Below, piece after piece: positions 48,953-58,175 of a stretch of DNA of 64,000 bases (positions within the stretch are counted from its first letter, which is position 1; each line of letters starts with the position of its first letter). Source of the stretch: Spirochaetes bacterium GWB1_60_80 (GTDB lineage Bacteria; Spirochaetota; Spirochaetia; Treponematales; UBA12059); assembly GCA_001829185.1 (NCBI GenBank), contig MIAR01000023.1, positions 62,001 through 126,000 of the forward strand, written 5' to 3'. The position numbers and the translations under genes are program-made. Below the pieces are notes generated by a model that made no database searches, was not told the DNA's origin, and saw nothing but the letters and a program-made list of their open reading frames with translations.

Positions 48953-48991
48953 GTCGGCTGTCTGGCGGCGGCGCGCTGCCGTCTGCGCAGT

Positions 48992-50263
48992 TCAGGCCCG
49001 GTAGGCCTCGGCCCGGGAGACCAGCCGCTGCGGTATGCGGGCCCGGATCAGGACCGCCTCGTCGTCATGGTTTTCCGACAGCACGGTGGCCTCGCGGTAC
49101 AAGAGCGACACGAAGGCGTAATCGGCCATCGGCACCCGCAAGTCCATCTCCTGCTCGCTGGCGGACAGCTCGCGCTCGATGCGCTCTACCAGCTTATCCA
49201 GCCCCTCGCCGGTCTTGACCGACACGAACAAGGCCTCTGGATGGCGTCGCGCGAAGAAATCGAGCGGCGAACGGTCGGCCAGCTTGTCGATCTTGTTGTA
49301 GACGATGATGGGATGGTCGGTATCGACGCCGATTTCGGTCAACACTTGGCAGGTGGTCTGGTAGTGTTGGTCGCATTCGGGGTCGTTGGCATCGAGGACG
49401 TGCACCAGGATGTCGGCGTCGGCGGCCTCCTCCAGGCTGGCCTTGAAGGCCTCGATCAGGCGGTGCGGCAGCTTGCGCACGAAGCCGACGGTGTCGGTCA
49501 ACAGCAGGGTGCCGGAGCGAGTGTTCATGCGTCGGGTGGTCGGGTCGAGAGTGGCGAATAGCTTGTCTTCGGCCAGGACATCGGCGTTGGCGATGCGATT
49601 TAAGAGCGACGACTTGCCGGCGTTGGTGTAACCGACGATGGCCGCCCGCGGGATGCCGACCCGTTCGCGGCGCTTGCGCTGGGTAGCGCGCACCTTGCGC
49701 AGCTCGATCAGCTCGTCCTGGATTTCCTTGATGTGGCGGCCGATCTGGCGGCGGTCCAGCTCCAGCTTGGTTTCGCCTGAGTCCTTGGTGCCGTAGCGGC
49801 CGCCCTTCTGGCGGTTGAGGTCGCCGGAGGCATGGGTCAGCCGGGGCAGGCTGTACTGCAGCTGGGCCAGCTCGACTTGGAGGCTGGCTTCTCTGGTGCG
49901 GGCGCGGCTGGCGAAAATTTTGATGATCAGCTCGGAGCGGTCGTAGACCGACAGGCCGGCCAACTCTTCCAGGTTGCGCTGCTGGACCGGGCTCAGGGTA
50001 TGGTCGAAGATGATCGAGTCGGCGCCGGCCGCCCGGGCGGCGGCCACGATCTCGTCGGCCTTGCCGGTGCCGACCAGCAGGGCGGGGTTGCGCTCGCGCA
50101 GTTTGACCAGCATGGTGTCGGCCACCTCGATGCCGAGGGTGTTGGCCAGGTTGGCTAGTTCGGCCATCAGGTTCTTGGCCTCGTTATCGCGCGTCGTCTC
50201 GTCCTGCACGCCGATAATCAGGGTTTGTTCCGCCCGCGCGGCGGTATGCTGCAGTTCTTTCAT
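48992..50263 (-). CDS. hflX: Ribosome-associated GTPase HflX
   Basis: HflX rescues or splits stalled ribosomes. The N-terminal HflX domain covers about residues 1-190 (TLSPVQQRNLEELAGLSVYD, RARTREASLQVELAQLQYSL). The G domain has GYTNAGKSSLLNRIANADV (P-loop), the DTVGFVRKLPHRLIEAFK switch II and the NKID specificity motif. A short C-terminal domain follows. Length (423) is normal. It is convergent with the DUF5312-like gene across a bidirectional terminator and divergent from the aminotransferase gene. Confidence 0.95.
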   Translation of the reverse strand: MKELQHTAARAEQTLIIGVQDETTRDNEAKNLMAELANLANTLGIEVADTMLVKLRERNPALLVGTGKADEIVAAARAAGADSIIFDHTLSPVQQRNLEELAGLSVYDRSELIIKIFASRARTREASLQVELAQLQYSLPRLTHASGDLNRQKGGRYGTKDSGETKLELDRRQIGRHIKEIQDELIELRKVRATQRKRRERVGIPRAAIVGYTNAGKSSLLNRIANADVLAEDKLFATLDPTTRRMNTRSGTLLLTDTVGFVRKLPHRLIEAFKASLEEAADADILVHVLDANDPECDQHYQTTCQVLTEIGVDTDHPIIVYNKIDKLADRSPLDFFARRHPEALFVSVKTGEGLDKLVERIERELSASEQEMDLRVPMADYAFVSLLYREATVLSENHDDEAVLIRARIPQRLVSRAEAYRA

Positions 50264-50345
50264 GCTGTAAGAGTACTCCGGATGCCCGCCCCGCGTCGAG
50301 GGGACAAGTTGACTTGTACCTGATGAGTAGTACCGCTGGTTCTGA

Positions 50346-50375
50346 TTGCCCCACCCGCCATTTCCGTGTTAAAAT
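50346..50375 (+). promoter_or_regulatory. Promoter for the aminotransferase operon
   Basis: TTGCCC (50346-50351), 18-base spacer, TAAAAT (50370-50375). The ATG at 50434 is 58 bases downstream. Confidence 0.45.
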
Positions 50376-50433
50376 CCGGGTTGTGGCCTGGAACTGGCTC
50401 TGGCTAGCGACAGCCTCAAAAAAGGAGAAAATC

Positions 50434-51789
50434 ATGGCTATCAAATTGGCGGACCTGGGCAAGGCCGTGCTCGAGACCGAGTATGCCGTGCGCGGGCCGA
50501 TCGTGGCCAAGGCCCAGGAGCTGGAGAAGCAGGGCCGCGACATCATTTACTGCAATATTGGCAACCCGCAGGCCCTGGAGCAGAAGCCGCTCACCTGGGT
50601 GCGCCAAGTGTTGGCGCTGTGCGAGTACCCGGAATTGGCCGAGAAGGCCGCCGCCCTGTTCCCGCTTGACGCCATCGAGGCCTCCCGCGCCATCATCAAG
50701 GGCTCGAAGTTCGGCCTGGGCGCCTATTCCGAGAGCAAAGGCGTCCGCTTCATCCGCGAGGCCGTGGCCGATTTCATCCACCGCCGCGATGGCATCGCCA
50801 CCGACCCTGACGCCGTCTACCTGACCGACGGCGCCTCCAAAGGCGTCCAGGCCGCCCTGCGCATGCTCATCGCCTCGCCGCACGACGGCATCATGGTGCC
50901 GATTCCGCAGTATCCGCTCTACTCGGCCACCATCACCCTGTACGAGGGCAAGCAGGTCAACTACTACCTCGATGAGCACAACGACTGGAAACTGTCGCGC
51001 CAGATGCTCGAGGAGTCGCTGGCCGAAGCCAAACGTTACGAGGTCAAGGTCAAGGCCATCGTCATCATCAATCCCGGCAACCCGACCGGCTCGGTGCTCG
51101 ATAAAGAAAATATCGCCATGGTCATCGACTTCGCCAAGGAGCACAACCTGGCCATCCTGGCCGACGAGGTCTACCAGGAGAACGTCTACCGCCAGGGCGA
51201 CAGCTTCGTGTCCTTCGCCAAGGTGCTGGAGGAGAAGAAGGAAAAAACCGTCTCGCTGTTCAGCTTCCATTCCACCAGCAAGGGCTTCCTGGGCGAATGC
51301 GGCCACCGCGGCGGCTACTTCGAGATCCGCAACATTCCGGTCGACGTCAGCGCCCAGATTCTCAAGCTGCAGAGCGTCAGCCTCTGCGCCAACCTGCCGG
51401 GCCAGGTGGCGGTCTATTGCATGGTCAAGCCGCCGGTAACCGGCTCGCCGAGCCATGCCGCCTACGTCGCCGAGCGCGACGGCGTCCTCAACCAGCTCAA
51501 GCAGCGCGCCCGCCTGCTGCAGGACGGCCTGAACGCCATTCCTGGCATCCGCTGCAACGACGTGGCCGGCGCCATGTACGCCTTCCCCTGCGTCGAGCTG
51601 CCGGCCGGCCGGACCGACAACGAGTACTGCATGGCCTTGCTGGAAGCTACCGGCATCTGCGTGGTGCCCGGCACCGGCTTCGGCCAGATACCCGGCACGG
51701 CCCATTTCCGGACCACCATCCTGCCGCCGACCGCCAAAATGGAAGAAGTCATCAAGCGCATCGCCGAGTTTCAGAAAACCTATCATTAA
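50434..51789 (+). CDS. Alanine aminotransferase-like class I/II aminotransferase
   Basis: A PLP enzyme interconverting alanine and 2-oxoglutarate with pyruvate and glutamate. The ATG at 50434 lies after AAAGGAG; the frame is open to 50314, upstream of the promoter. Family blocks: GNPQALEQKPLTWVRQVLAL, SKGVRFIREAVADFI, IINPGNPTGSVL and the PLP lysine in SFHSTSKGFLGECGHRGGY. RTTILPPTAKMEE ends the protein. These details match the eukaryote-like long alanine aminotransferase group rather than AspC types. The parvulin gene follows after 51 bases. Confidence 0.9.
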   Translation: MAIKLADLGKAVLETEYAVRGPIVAKAQELEKQGRDIIYCNIGNPQALEQKPLTWVRQVLALCEYPELAEKAAALFPLDAIEASRAIIKGSKFGLGAYSESKGVRFIREAVADFIHRRDGIATDPDAVYLTDGASKGVQAALRMLIASPHDGIMVPIPQYPLYSATITLYEGKQVNYYLDEHNDWKLSRQMLEESLAEAKRYEVKVKAIVIINPGNPTGSVLDKENIAMVIDFAKEHNLAILADEVYQENVYRQGDSFVSFAKVLEEKKEKTVSLFSFHSTSKGFLGECGHRGGYFEIRNIPVDVSAQILKLQSVSLCANLPGQVAVYCMVKPPVTGSPSHAAYVAERDGVLNQLKQRARLLQDGLNAIPGIRCNDVAGAMYAFPCVELPAGRTDNEYCMALLEATGICVVPGTGFGQIPGTAHFRTTILPPTAKMEEVIKRIAEFQKTYH

Positions 51790-51840
51790 ATTCACCGCCA
51801 AGCTTCCCTCCGTGGCAAGCCTGGCCGAAAGGAATACAGT

Positions 51841-52119
51841 ATGGAATACAAAGCCAGCCACATTCTGGTCAGCGACCGGGCCCTGGCCCAGGATCTGTCG
51901 CGCAAGGCCAAGCAAGGCGCCGATTTCGGCGGCCTGGCCCGCGAGTTCTCGACCTGTCCCTCCAAATCTTCGGGGGGCGACCTCGGCTGGTTCGGCCCCG
52001 GCAAGATGGTCCAAGCCTTCGAGTCAGCCTGTAAGGGCCTGGGCGTCGGCTCGATCTCCGACCCGGTGCAGACCCAGTTCGGCTATCACGTCATCAAGTT
52101 GACCGGCAAGCGCGACTGA
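51841..52119 (+). CDS. Small parvulin-type peptidyl-prolyl isomerase
   Basis: A 92-residue single-domain PpiC/parvulin: YKASHILVSDRALAQDLSRK, ADFGGLAREFSTCPSK, SGGDLGWFGPGKMVQAFESA and the end QFGYHVIKLTG are the full family pattern. It has no signal peptide, so it is cytoplasmic. GAAAGGA precedes the ATG. The stop TGA shares its last base with the ATG of the next gene, so the fusion protein is translationally coupled to it. Confidence 0.95.
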   Translation: MEYKASHILVSDRALAQDLSRKAKQGADFGGLAREFSTCPSKSSGGDLGWFGPGKMVQAFESACKGLGVGSISDPVQTQFGYHVIKLTGKRD

Positions 52120-53975
52120 TGGACCAGCCTGACCGGCGCTGGTTTGCCAGCGACAACAACGCCAGCGTCCACCCGCAGATTCTGGCGGCCTTGGCCACCG
52201 CCAACCACGGACACGCCGTCGGCTACGGCGGCGACCCGCTCACCGCCCGCGCCGAGGCTGCCCTGGCCGCTCTCTTCGGACCAGGCGCGGTGGTACGCTT
52301 CGTCCTCAACGGCACCGGCGCCAACGTCTACGCCATCGGCTGCTTTGCTGGCCAGGGCGACGCCGTGCTGTGCAGCGACTGCGCCCACATCCTGGCGGAC
52401 GAGACCGGCGCCCCGGCGGCCGTCACCGGCGCTCAGCTGGTGCCCGTGCGGTCGGTCAACGGCAAAATCGGCCCCGAGGCGGTCTGGCAGGTCATCCACG
52501 ATTATAGCGACCAGCACAAGCCGCGGCCGGCCGTGCTGTCGCTCAGCCAGCCGACCGAGCTGGGCACCCTGTACAGCCGGCCCGAGCTGGACGCCCTGTG
52601 CGCCCTGGCCCACCAGCATGGCCTGGTGGTGCACATCGACGGCGCCCGCCTGTCCAATGCCGCAGTTGGCCTGGACTGCGGCCTGGCCGAGGCGGCCGGG
52701 CTCCAGGCCGACGTGGTCTGCGTCGGCGGCACCAAAAACGGCCTGATGTTCGGCGAGGCGGTAGTATTCGCGCCGCGCGTCGTCGCCCGGCTGCCGGATA
52801 CCGCCCGCCTGCGCAAGACCCGCCTGCAGCTGGCCAGCAAGATGCGTTTCATCGCCGCCCAGTTTGAGGCGTGGCTGACAGGCGAGCTGTGGCGGCGCAA
52901 CGCCAGCAACGCCAACCGCACGGCCGCCGTCCTGGCTGACGGCGTCAAGCGCCTGGGCCTCAGCCTGTGCTATCCGGTGGACACCAACGCCGTCTTCGTG
53001 ACCATCCCGGCCGCCACGGTTGATGCCCTGCGCGAGCGCCACTTTTTCTACGACTGGGAAGGCGGCGCGGTGCGCTGGATGACCAGCTGGGACAGCACCG
53101 ACGACGATGTCGCCGATTTTCTGCGTGACCTGACCGCCTGCCTGCCGACGGCCACCGACGGCGCTGTGGCGGCCGGCCAGCCGGTTTTCGGGCTGGAAAA
53201 TTTCAGTGACCCCGCCCTGCGTGTCGAGCTGCAGGCCGGCCGGGAACTGTTGCGCAGCAACTGGCAGCGGCTGGCCCTGAACTCCAGTCCGCAACAGCGC
53301 GGTTTGCCGATGCCGCCGGCCGTCCGGCCGCTGCCGGCGGCAGCCATCCGCGTCGACCTGCCGCCGCCGGACAAGAAAGGCTTGGGCCAAGGCTCCTTCA
53401 GCGAGGCTACCGTCCAGCGCCGCAGCAGCCGCAAGTTCAAGCCGGAGTCGCTCAGCCTGCCGGAATTATCGTATCTGCTGTGGGCCAGCCAGGGTAGCCG
53501 CCGGCCGCCCTTCCGCACCGTGCCGTCCGGCGGCTGCCGCCATCCTTTGGACACCCTGCTCTACATCCGGCGGGTGGACGGGCTGGGCAGTGGCCTGTAC
53601 CGCTACGACCCGCTGGCCCACGCTCTGTGGTGTCTGCGCTCGGCCGTGGCGCTGGACGCTGCCGACGCCAGCGACGGGAGCCTCGACCTGGATGCCGCTT
53701 TTGACGAGGCCGTCAACGGCCAGCTGTGGAATTGCGCCGCCCTGTTCGTCTGGACCGCCGTGCCGTACCGGACCGAGTGGCGTTACGTCCAGGCGGCCGC
53801 CAAGCTGGTGCTGCTCGACGCCGGCCATGTCGGCCAGGCTTTGTATGGCGCCTGTACCGCCCTGGGGCTGGGCGCCTGCGCCCTCGGCTCGTACCGTCAA
53901 GACAGCCTCGACCGCCTGCTGGGCGTCGATGGCGTTGAGGAGTTCGCCGTCTACGCCGCGCCGGTCGGCCGCTGA
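52119..53975 (+). CDS. Fusion of L-threonine aldolase and SagB-type nitroreductase
   Basis: One uninterrupted 618-residue frame. Residues 1-345 are a low-specificity L-threonine aldolase-like PLP domain: FASDNNASVHPQILAALATA, SQPTELGTLYS, HIDGARLSNAAVGL and the PLP lysine in CVGGTKNGLMFGEAV. Residues about 390-618 are a SagB/McbC-like FMN nitroreductase: VQRRSSRKFKPESLSLPELS, SGGCRHPLDTLLYIRRVDGL, LLDAGHVGQALYGACTALGL and a VGR end. The joining segment (about 345-390) is Pro/Ala-rich. The pair would place an aldol-cleaving or beta-eliminating site beside a flavin oxidoreductase; no substrate can be named. No leader peptide or YcaO cyclase is nearby. Confidence 0.9.
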   Translation: MDQPDRRWFASDNNASVHPQILAALATANHGHAVGYGGDPLTARAEAALAALFGPGAVVRFVLNGTGANVYAIGCFAGQGDAVLCSDCAHILADETGAPAAVTGAQLVPVRSVNGKIGPEAVWQVIHDYSDQHKPRPAVLSLSQPTELGTLYSRPELDALCALAHQHGLVVHIDGARLSNAAVGLDCGLAEAAGLQADVVCVGGTKNGLMFGEAVVFAPRVVARLPDTARLRKTRLQLASKMRFIAAQFEAWLTGELWRRNASNANRTAAVLADGVKRLGLSLCYPVDTNAVFVTIPAATVDALRERHFFYDWEGGAVRWMTSWDSTDDDVADFLRDLTACLPTATDGAVAAGQPVFGLENFSDPALRVELQAGRELLRSNWQRLALNSSPQQRGLPMPPAVRPLPAAAIRVDLPPPDKKGLGQGSFSEATVQRRSSRKFKPESLSLPELSYLLWASQGSRRPPFRTVPSGGCRHPLDTLLYIRRVDGLGSGLYRYDPLAHALWCLRSAVALDAADASDGSLDLDAAFDEAVNGQLWNCAALFVWTAVPYRTEWRYVQAAAKLVLLDAGHVGQALYGACTALGLGACALGSYRQDSLDRLLGVDGVEEFAVYAAPVGR

Positions 53976-53988
53976 TCTACTTGATTCT

Positions 53989-54025
53989 GGCCGGGCCGGT
54001 CGCGCGCCGCGCCCCGGCCGTTTTT
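53989..54025 (+). terminator. Possible weak terminator after the fusion gene
   Basis: Seven-pair stem GGCCGGG / CCCGGCC with a 17-base G+C-rich loop, then G and five T residues. It may only partly separate the next gene. Confidence 0.4.
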
Positions 54026-54081
54026 CCCGTCGCCGGGACCTTGTACCGGCCCGCGTCGCGGCAAGCGCTCCAGGAGGCAGC

Positions 54082-55203
54082 ATGTCCGTTCCCGTCTACT
54101 TCATCGATGCCCGGTCCACAGCGGCCGGCGCCAGCACCGTGGCCAAGCTGGCCCGGTTGTTCGCCCAGCTCAAGCATGATTTCCCCGAGGCGGTGCAGGC
54201 CGCCGACCTGTGCGCCATCAAGCTGCATTTCGGCGAGATGGGCAACGACGGCTACATCAGCCCGGTGCATGCCCGCACCGCCGCCGACTTCGTGCGCCAG
54301 TGCCAGGGACATCCCTTCTTCACCGACACCAACACCCTGTACAAGGGCAGCCGTTCCAACGCCGTCGACCACCTGGCCACGGCTTCGGCCCACGGCTTCG
54401 TGCCCGAAACCTGCGGCGCGCCGGTCCTGATCGCCTGCGGCCTTAAAAGCAACGATTGGCGCCCGGTCGACCTGCCGGCGGCCTGCCGCCACTTCCGGCA
54501 AGCCAAGATCGCCGGCGGCATCCTGGACGCCGACAGCATGATCGTTTTATCGCATTTTAAAGGCCACGAGATGGCTGGCTTCGGCGGCGCCATCAAGAAT
54601 CTGGCCATGGGCTGCGCCCCTTTCTCAGGCAAGCGCGAGCAACACTGCGTTACCTTCCAGGTGCGCGATAAAAAGTGCATCGCCTGCGGCCTCTGCGTCC
54701 AGCACTGCCCGGCCGCCGCCATCAGCCTGTCCGAAAAGGCCTATGCCGTCATCGACGGTGGGCGCTGCATCGGCTGCGGCGAGTGCTTGGCGCATTGCCG
54801 GCCGCACGCCATCGCCATGAACTGGGAGGTCGGCATCGCCGAGTTCACCGAGAAGATGGTCGAGTACGCCCTGGCGGCCCTGAACGGTAAGGCCGGGCGG
54901 ACGCTGTATATCAGCGTGGTGCGCGCCGTGGTGCCGCTGTGCGACTGCGTGCCTTGGAGCGACGTGCCGCTGGTGCCGGATATCGGCTTCCTGGCATCGA
55001 CTGACCCGGTGGCCATCGACCAGGCGGCCTTCGACCTGGTCAAGGCCGCCCCGGTCTGGCCCGGCTCGGCCCTGGATGGCAAGGCGGCGGCCGGTGATGA
55101 CAAATTTACCAAACTGCATCCGCAGACCAAGCCGGAAATTCAGCTGGAATACGGCCAGGCCATCGGCCTGGGCAGCCGGGACTACCGCTTGGTGAAGCTG
55201 TGA
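54082..55203 (+). CDS. DUF362 protein with two 4Fe-4S clusters
   Basis: Start ATG after AGGAGG at five-base spacing; the frame is open far upstream but that part overlaps the fusion gene. The DUF362 core has LCAIKLHFGEMGNDGYISP, FFTDTNTLYKGSR, VLSHFKGHEMAGFGGAIKNL and LASTDPVAIDQAAFDLV. Inserted between are two ferredoxin motifs, CIACGLCVQHCP and CIGCGECLAHCRP. It is probably a cytoplasmic electron-transfer protein or enzyme subunit; the partner is unknown. It lies 106 bases after the SagB fusion, so a flavin/iron-sulphur partnership is possible by position. Confidence 0.9.
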   Translation: MSVPVYFIDARSTAAGASTVAKLARLFAQLKHDFPEAVQAADLCAIKLHFGEMGNDGYISPVHARTAADFVRQCQGHPFFTDTNTLYKGSRSNAVDHLATASAHGFVPETCGAPVLIACGLKSNDWRPVDLPAACRHFRQAKIAGGILDADSMIVLSHFKGHEMAGFGGAIKNLAMGCAPFSGKREQHCVTFQVRDKKCIACGLCVQHCPAAAISLSEKAYAVIDGGRCIGCGECLAHCRPHAIAMNWEVGIAEFTEKMVEYALAALNGKAGRTLYISVVRAVVPLCDCVPWSDVPLVPDIGFLASTDPVAIDQAAFDLVKAAPVWPGSALDGKAAAGDDKFTKLHPQTKPEIQLEYGQAIGLGSRDYRLVKL

Positions 55204-55991
55204 AGCTTGGCCGCGGCCAGCTGCGTCACGGTCGGCCGGTCAACTACCCTAGTGGGCGGTCGGCCCCGCGCCGGGCCGGGCGGCCCCGCGGTCGGGTGCC
55301 GTGGCCGGCGCTGGTCCTGGGTCTGGCCAGCGCGCTGGGGCTGGCCGGTTGCCAGGCCGGGGGTGGCGGCTGGTTCAGCCGGCTGCTTGATGCGGTCTGG
55401 CCGGCCGGCCGGACGGACGCAGCCGTCGGCGGGGCGGCGCTGCCGCCCCCGCTGGCCGCGACCGGCGCGTTGCCGGCCGGTTTGTCCCGCCCCGGCCAGG
55501 CCATCCTGCTGCGCGGCAACAACCTTGTCCACGGTCTGTCGGTTTTTCCGGGTAACCGCCAACTGGCCTGGTATGCCGAATACTTGCTGCCGGGGGCCGC
55601 GCCGGATGGCACGCCGTCCGGCGCTGATGCCTTCATCGTGCCGGTCTGGTATCTGATTGAGCCGCTCCAGCTGCCGGCCGCCATCGGCCCCGGCGACTGC
55701 GCCGCGCCGAACGCCGTCCGTTCACTGCTGATTACCGGGCTGACTACCGAGCTGGCCGGCGATGGCCAAGTGGTCAGCTATGATGTGCGCGTCCTGGAGT
55801 ACGCCGATTACTATTTAGTTACCGCCTGGCCAGCCGGACGGACCAGCCCGGCCTTGGCCGAGGCTCAGGCGACAACCGACGGCCAAGCCTGCGCCTTCCT
55901 GCGCATTTTGGCCGGGCGCTTCGCCTATTTCCGTTCCTACGCCGAAGATCCGGCCGGCTTGTCCTTCCCGGCTACCTTGAGCTTGCAGTGA
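55200..55991 (+). CDS. Predicted lipoprotein of unknown function
   Basis: A GTG start overlaps the stop of the DUF362 gene (GTGA). A long Arg-rich n-region precedes a hydrophobic core (WPALVLGLASALGLAGC) with a good lipobox ending at Cys; the mature protein would be anchored to a membrane. The mature part has two more cysteines (PGDCAAPN and GQACAFL) that could form a disulphide. I recognise no domain. The overlap suggests co-translation with the iron-sulphur protein. It is convergent with the GGDEF gene. Confidence 0.75.
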   Translation: MKLGRGQLRHGRPVNYPSGRSAPRRAGRPRGRVPWPALVLGLASALGLAGCQAGGGGWFSRLLDAVWPAGRTDAAVGGAALPPPLAATGALPAGLSRPGQAILLRGNNLVHGLSVFPGNRQLAWYAEYLLPGAAPDGTPSGADAFIVPVWYLIEPLQLPAAIGPGDCAAPNAVRSLLITGLTTELAGDGQVVSYDVRVLEYADYYLVTAWPAGRTSPALAEAQATTDGQACAFLRILAGRFAYFRSYAEDPAGLSFPATLSLQ

Positions 55992-56012
55992 CGGCTGGCT
56001 GAACGGCCGGCC

Positions 56013-58160
56013 TCATATCCGCCGCCGGCCGAGTCCGTCGAGGGCGCCATCGCTCGGGCAGCGCTCCTTGGCTACTTTGTTGCGGCCGGTATCCTTGCTG
56101 AAGTACAGCGCCTTGTCGGCCCGGCCGGCCATGCTGTCGAAGCTGTCGGCCGGGCAGAAGCCGGTTAGCCCGAAGCTGGCCGAGAAGGCGATGGCCGCGC
56201 CGTTCGGTAGGATGACCGGGTTGTCGCAGAAGGATTGCCGGATGCGCTCGGCCACGATCATGGCGCCGTCCACGCCGGTATTGGGCAGTAGCAGGACGAA
56301 CTCCTCGCCGCCGTAGCGGGCGATGATGTCGGTGGACCGCAGGGCCTTGGCCCCGCGGTCGGCGGCGGCCTTCAGAACCAGGTCGCCGGCGGCGTGGCCG
56401 TGGCCGTCGTTGACCTTCTTGAAGAAATCTAGGTCGAAGATGACGAAACTCAAGTCGCTGCCGTAGCGCCGGACCCGATCGGCCTCGGCGGTGAATATTT
56501 CCATGAAGCGGCGCCGGTTGAGCGCGCCGGTCAGCGGGTCGGTGCCGGCCACGGTCTTGATCTCGGCGAACAGCCGGGCGTTCTCCAGGGCGACAGCCAC
56601 GTACGAACAGACGGCGCGCAGGATTTCCAGGTGATGCTGCTCGTAGGCGCCTGCCCGATGGCTCTGCACGGTGATGATGGCCGATATGGCGTCCTTGTGG
56701 CGGACCGGGCAGTACAGGATGGCGCGCACCGGGTCGGCGCCAGGCTTGCTCGACTGTATATCGGTGACGTATTTTTTGTACTCGCCGTGGATATCGCCGA
56801 TGCGCAGGTCCTGGCCGGTGCGGACGCAGTAGGCGGCCAGGCTGTTGCCGGCGTTGCTCGACAGGGTAAAGGGCGGGATGACCGCGTCGTCCTCGATGAA
56901 AAAGGCGAAATCAAGGCTGTTGGTGCGCGGCAGGAAGAGCGCCAGGCCGAAGCCGTCGGCCGGCATCAGGCTGGAGATATTTTTGTATAACAAACGGCCG
57001 ATGCTCTCGAGGTCCATGGCGCCGGCGATCTCGCGCCCGATCTCGGCGATCAGCGACAGCTGCCGCATCTGGACCTTGGAGGCGGCCGATTCCGACGCCG
57101 CGCGCTCCGCCCCGGCGCTGGCGGCCTGGCCGGAAACCTTTTCGTTGAAGGCGCGGGCGGCCAGCTCGGCGGCCTCGTGCTCGGCCTGCCAGGCCAACTG
57201 CCAGGCGCCGGAGCGTTGATGCACCGTGGCCAATGCCTGCAGGGCGCGGCTCTTCTCGGCCGGCAAGTTTTGGCTGTCCGCCAAGGCGCAGGCTTCGCTC
57301 AGGCTGGTCGCCGCGGCCTCTAGTTGGCCGGTCTCGGTCTGGCTGATGCCAAGCTCGATGCCGTAGTCGACGATCAGCCGTTTGTTGTCCAGGCTGCGGG
57401 CCGCTAGCAGGGCGGCGTCGAAGGCCACCATGGCGTCCTGGTGCCGCCCGGTGCGTCGCAGCAGCCGGCCGTAGCGGCCGCGGGCATCGATGCCGCTGAT
57501 GTCAAAGCCCTTGGCCTGGCAATAAGCCAGGGTATCGAGCAGCAGTTTTTCGGCGTCCTGCTCCCGGCCTAGTTCGGCCCAGGCCGTGGCCAGGTGCGAA
57601 TCGATGACCGTCAGATTGAGGGGCGCGATTTCCGGGCTGGCCTTGGCCGCCTCCAGGCAGCGCGCCGCCTCGGCCGGCTGGTTTAGCTTGAGGTACACGA
57701 GCCCCATATTGGAATCGATGACGCCAGTCATTTCCGCCCAGCCGATGGACACGGCCAGCTGCCGAGCCCGCATCAGCACTTCCAGGGCATGGTCGAACAG
57801 GTTGTTGTACAGGTTGATGACGCCGATGCCGTTGAGGGCCCGGGTCTGGCCTTTCAGGTCATGCCATTCCTCAAAGGTTTCATAGGCCTGCTGCAGTAGT
57901 TGGCGTGCGGCTTCGTTTTCGCCGTGCTTCAGCTTCTTCCAGCCTTTGATGACCAAGGCCCAAGTCGGGCCGGCCGGATAGCCGGAAGCCTCGATGAATT
58001 GTTCCATGTAGGCGCAGATCTCGTCGATCAGGCTGCCGGGCTGCTCCAGGTGATTGGCGGCCATCTCCATCCACAGGCGGGAGCGTTCGGCCTGGCTGGG
58101 CGGCAGTTGCCGCTCGATGGCGCTGGCCAGTTCCTGCAAGGGTGTGCGGTTTTTCGGCAT
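56013..58160 (-). CDS. Diguanylate cyclase with TPR and GAF domains
   Basis: Makes cyclic di-GMP from two GTP. TPR-like repeats fill about residues 60-330 (WHDLKGQTRALNGIGVINLY, GLVYLKLNQPAEAARCLEA). A GAF domain follows at about 365-530, and the GGDEF domain at about 545-700 with ALNRRRFMEIF, FDLDFFKKVNDGHGHAAGD and IIARYGGEEFVLLLP. The active-site GGEEF is intact. An RxxD product-inhibition site (RSTD) lies five residues upstream, so feedback control is expected. No membrane segment is present. GAAGGA precedes the ATG; it is the last gene of a minus-strand operon with the two genes below. Confidence 0.93.
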   Translation of the reverse strand: MPKNRTPLQELASAIERQLPPSQAERSRLWMEMAANHLEQPGSLIDEICAYMEQFIEASGYPAGPTWALVIKGWKKLKHGENEAARQLLQQAYETFEEWHDLKGQTRALNGIGVINLYNNLFDHALEVLMRARQLAVSIGWAEMTGVIDSNMGLVYLKLNQPAEAARCLEAAKASPEIAPLNLTVIDSHLATAWAELGREQDAEKLLLDTLAYCQAKGFDISGIDARGRYGRLLRRTGRHQDAMVAFDAALLAARSLDNKRLIVDYGIELGISQTETGQLEAAATSLSEACALADSQNLPAEKSRALQALATVHQRSGAWQLAWQAEHEAAELAARAFNEKVSGQAASAGAERAASESAASKVQMRQLSLIAEIGREIAGAMDLESIGRLLYKNISSLMPADGFGLALFLPRTNSLDFAFFIEDDAVIPPFTLSSNAGNSLAAYCVRTGQDLRIGDIHGEYKKYVTDIQSSKPGADPVRAILYCPVRHKDAISAIITVQSHRAGAYEQHHLEILRAVCSYVAVALENARLFAEIKTVAGTDPLTGALNRRRFMEIFTAEADRVRRYGSDLSFVIFDLDFFKKVNDGHGHAAGDLVLKAAADRGAKALRSTDIIARYGGEEFVLLLPNTGVDGAMIVAERIRQSFCDNPVILPNGAAIAFSASFGLTGFCPADSFDSMAGRADKALYFSKDTGRNKVAKERCPSDGALDGLGRRRI

Positions 58161-58175
58161 CTATTTATTCCTTCT

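Noticed and set aside
52119-53975. Ribosomal peptide (thiazole/oxazole) biosynthesis cluster around the SagB domain
   Set aside because: No YcaO cyclase, precursor peptide or exporter gene is present in the window, so the SagB domain alone does not support this.
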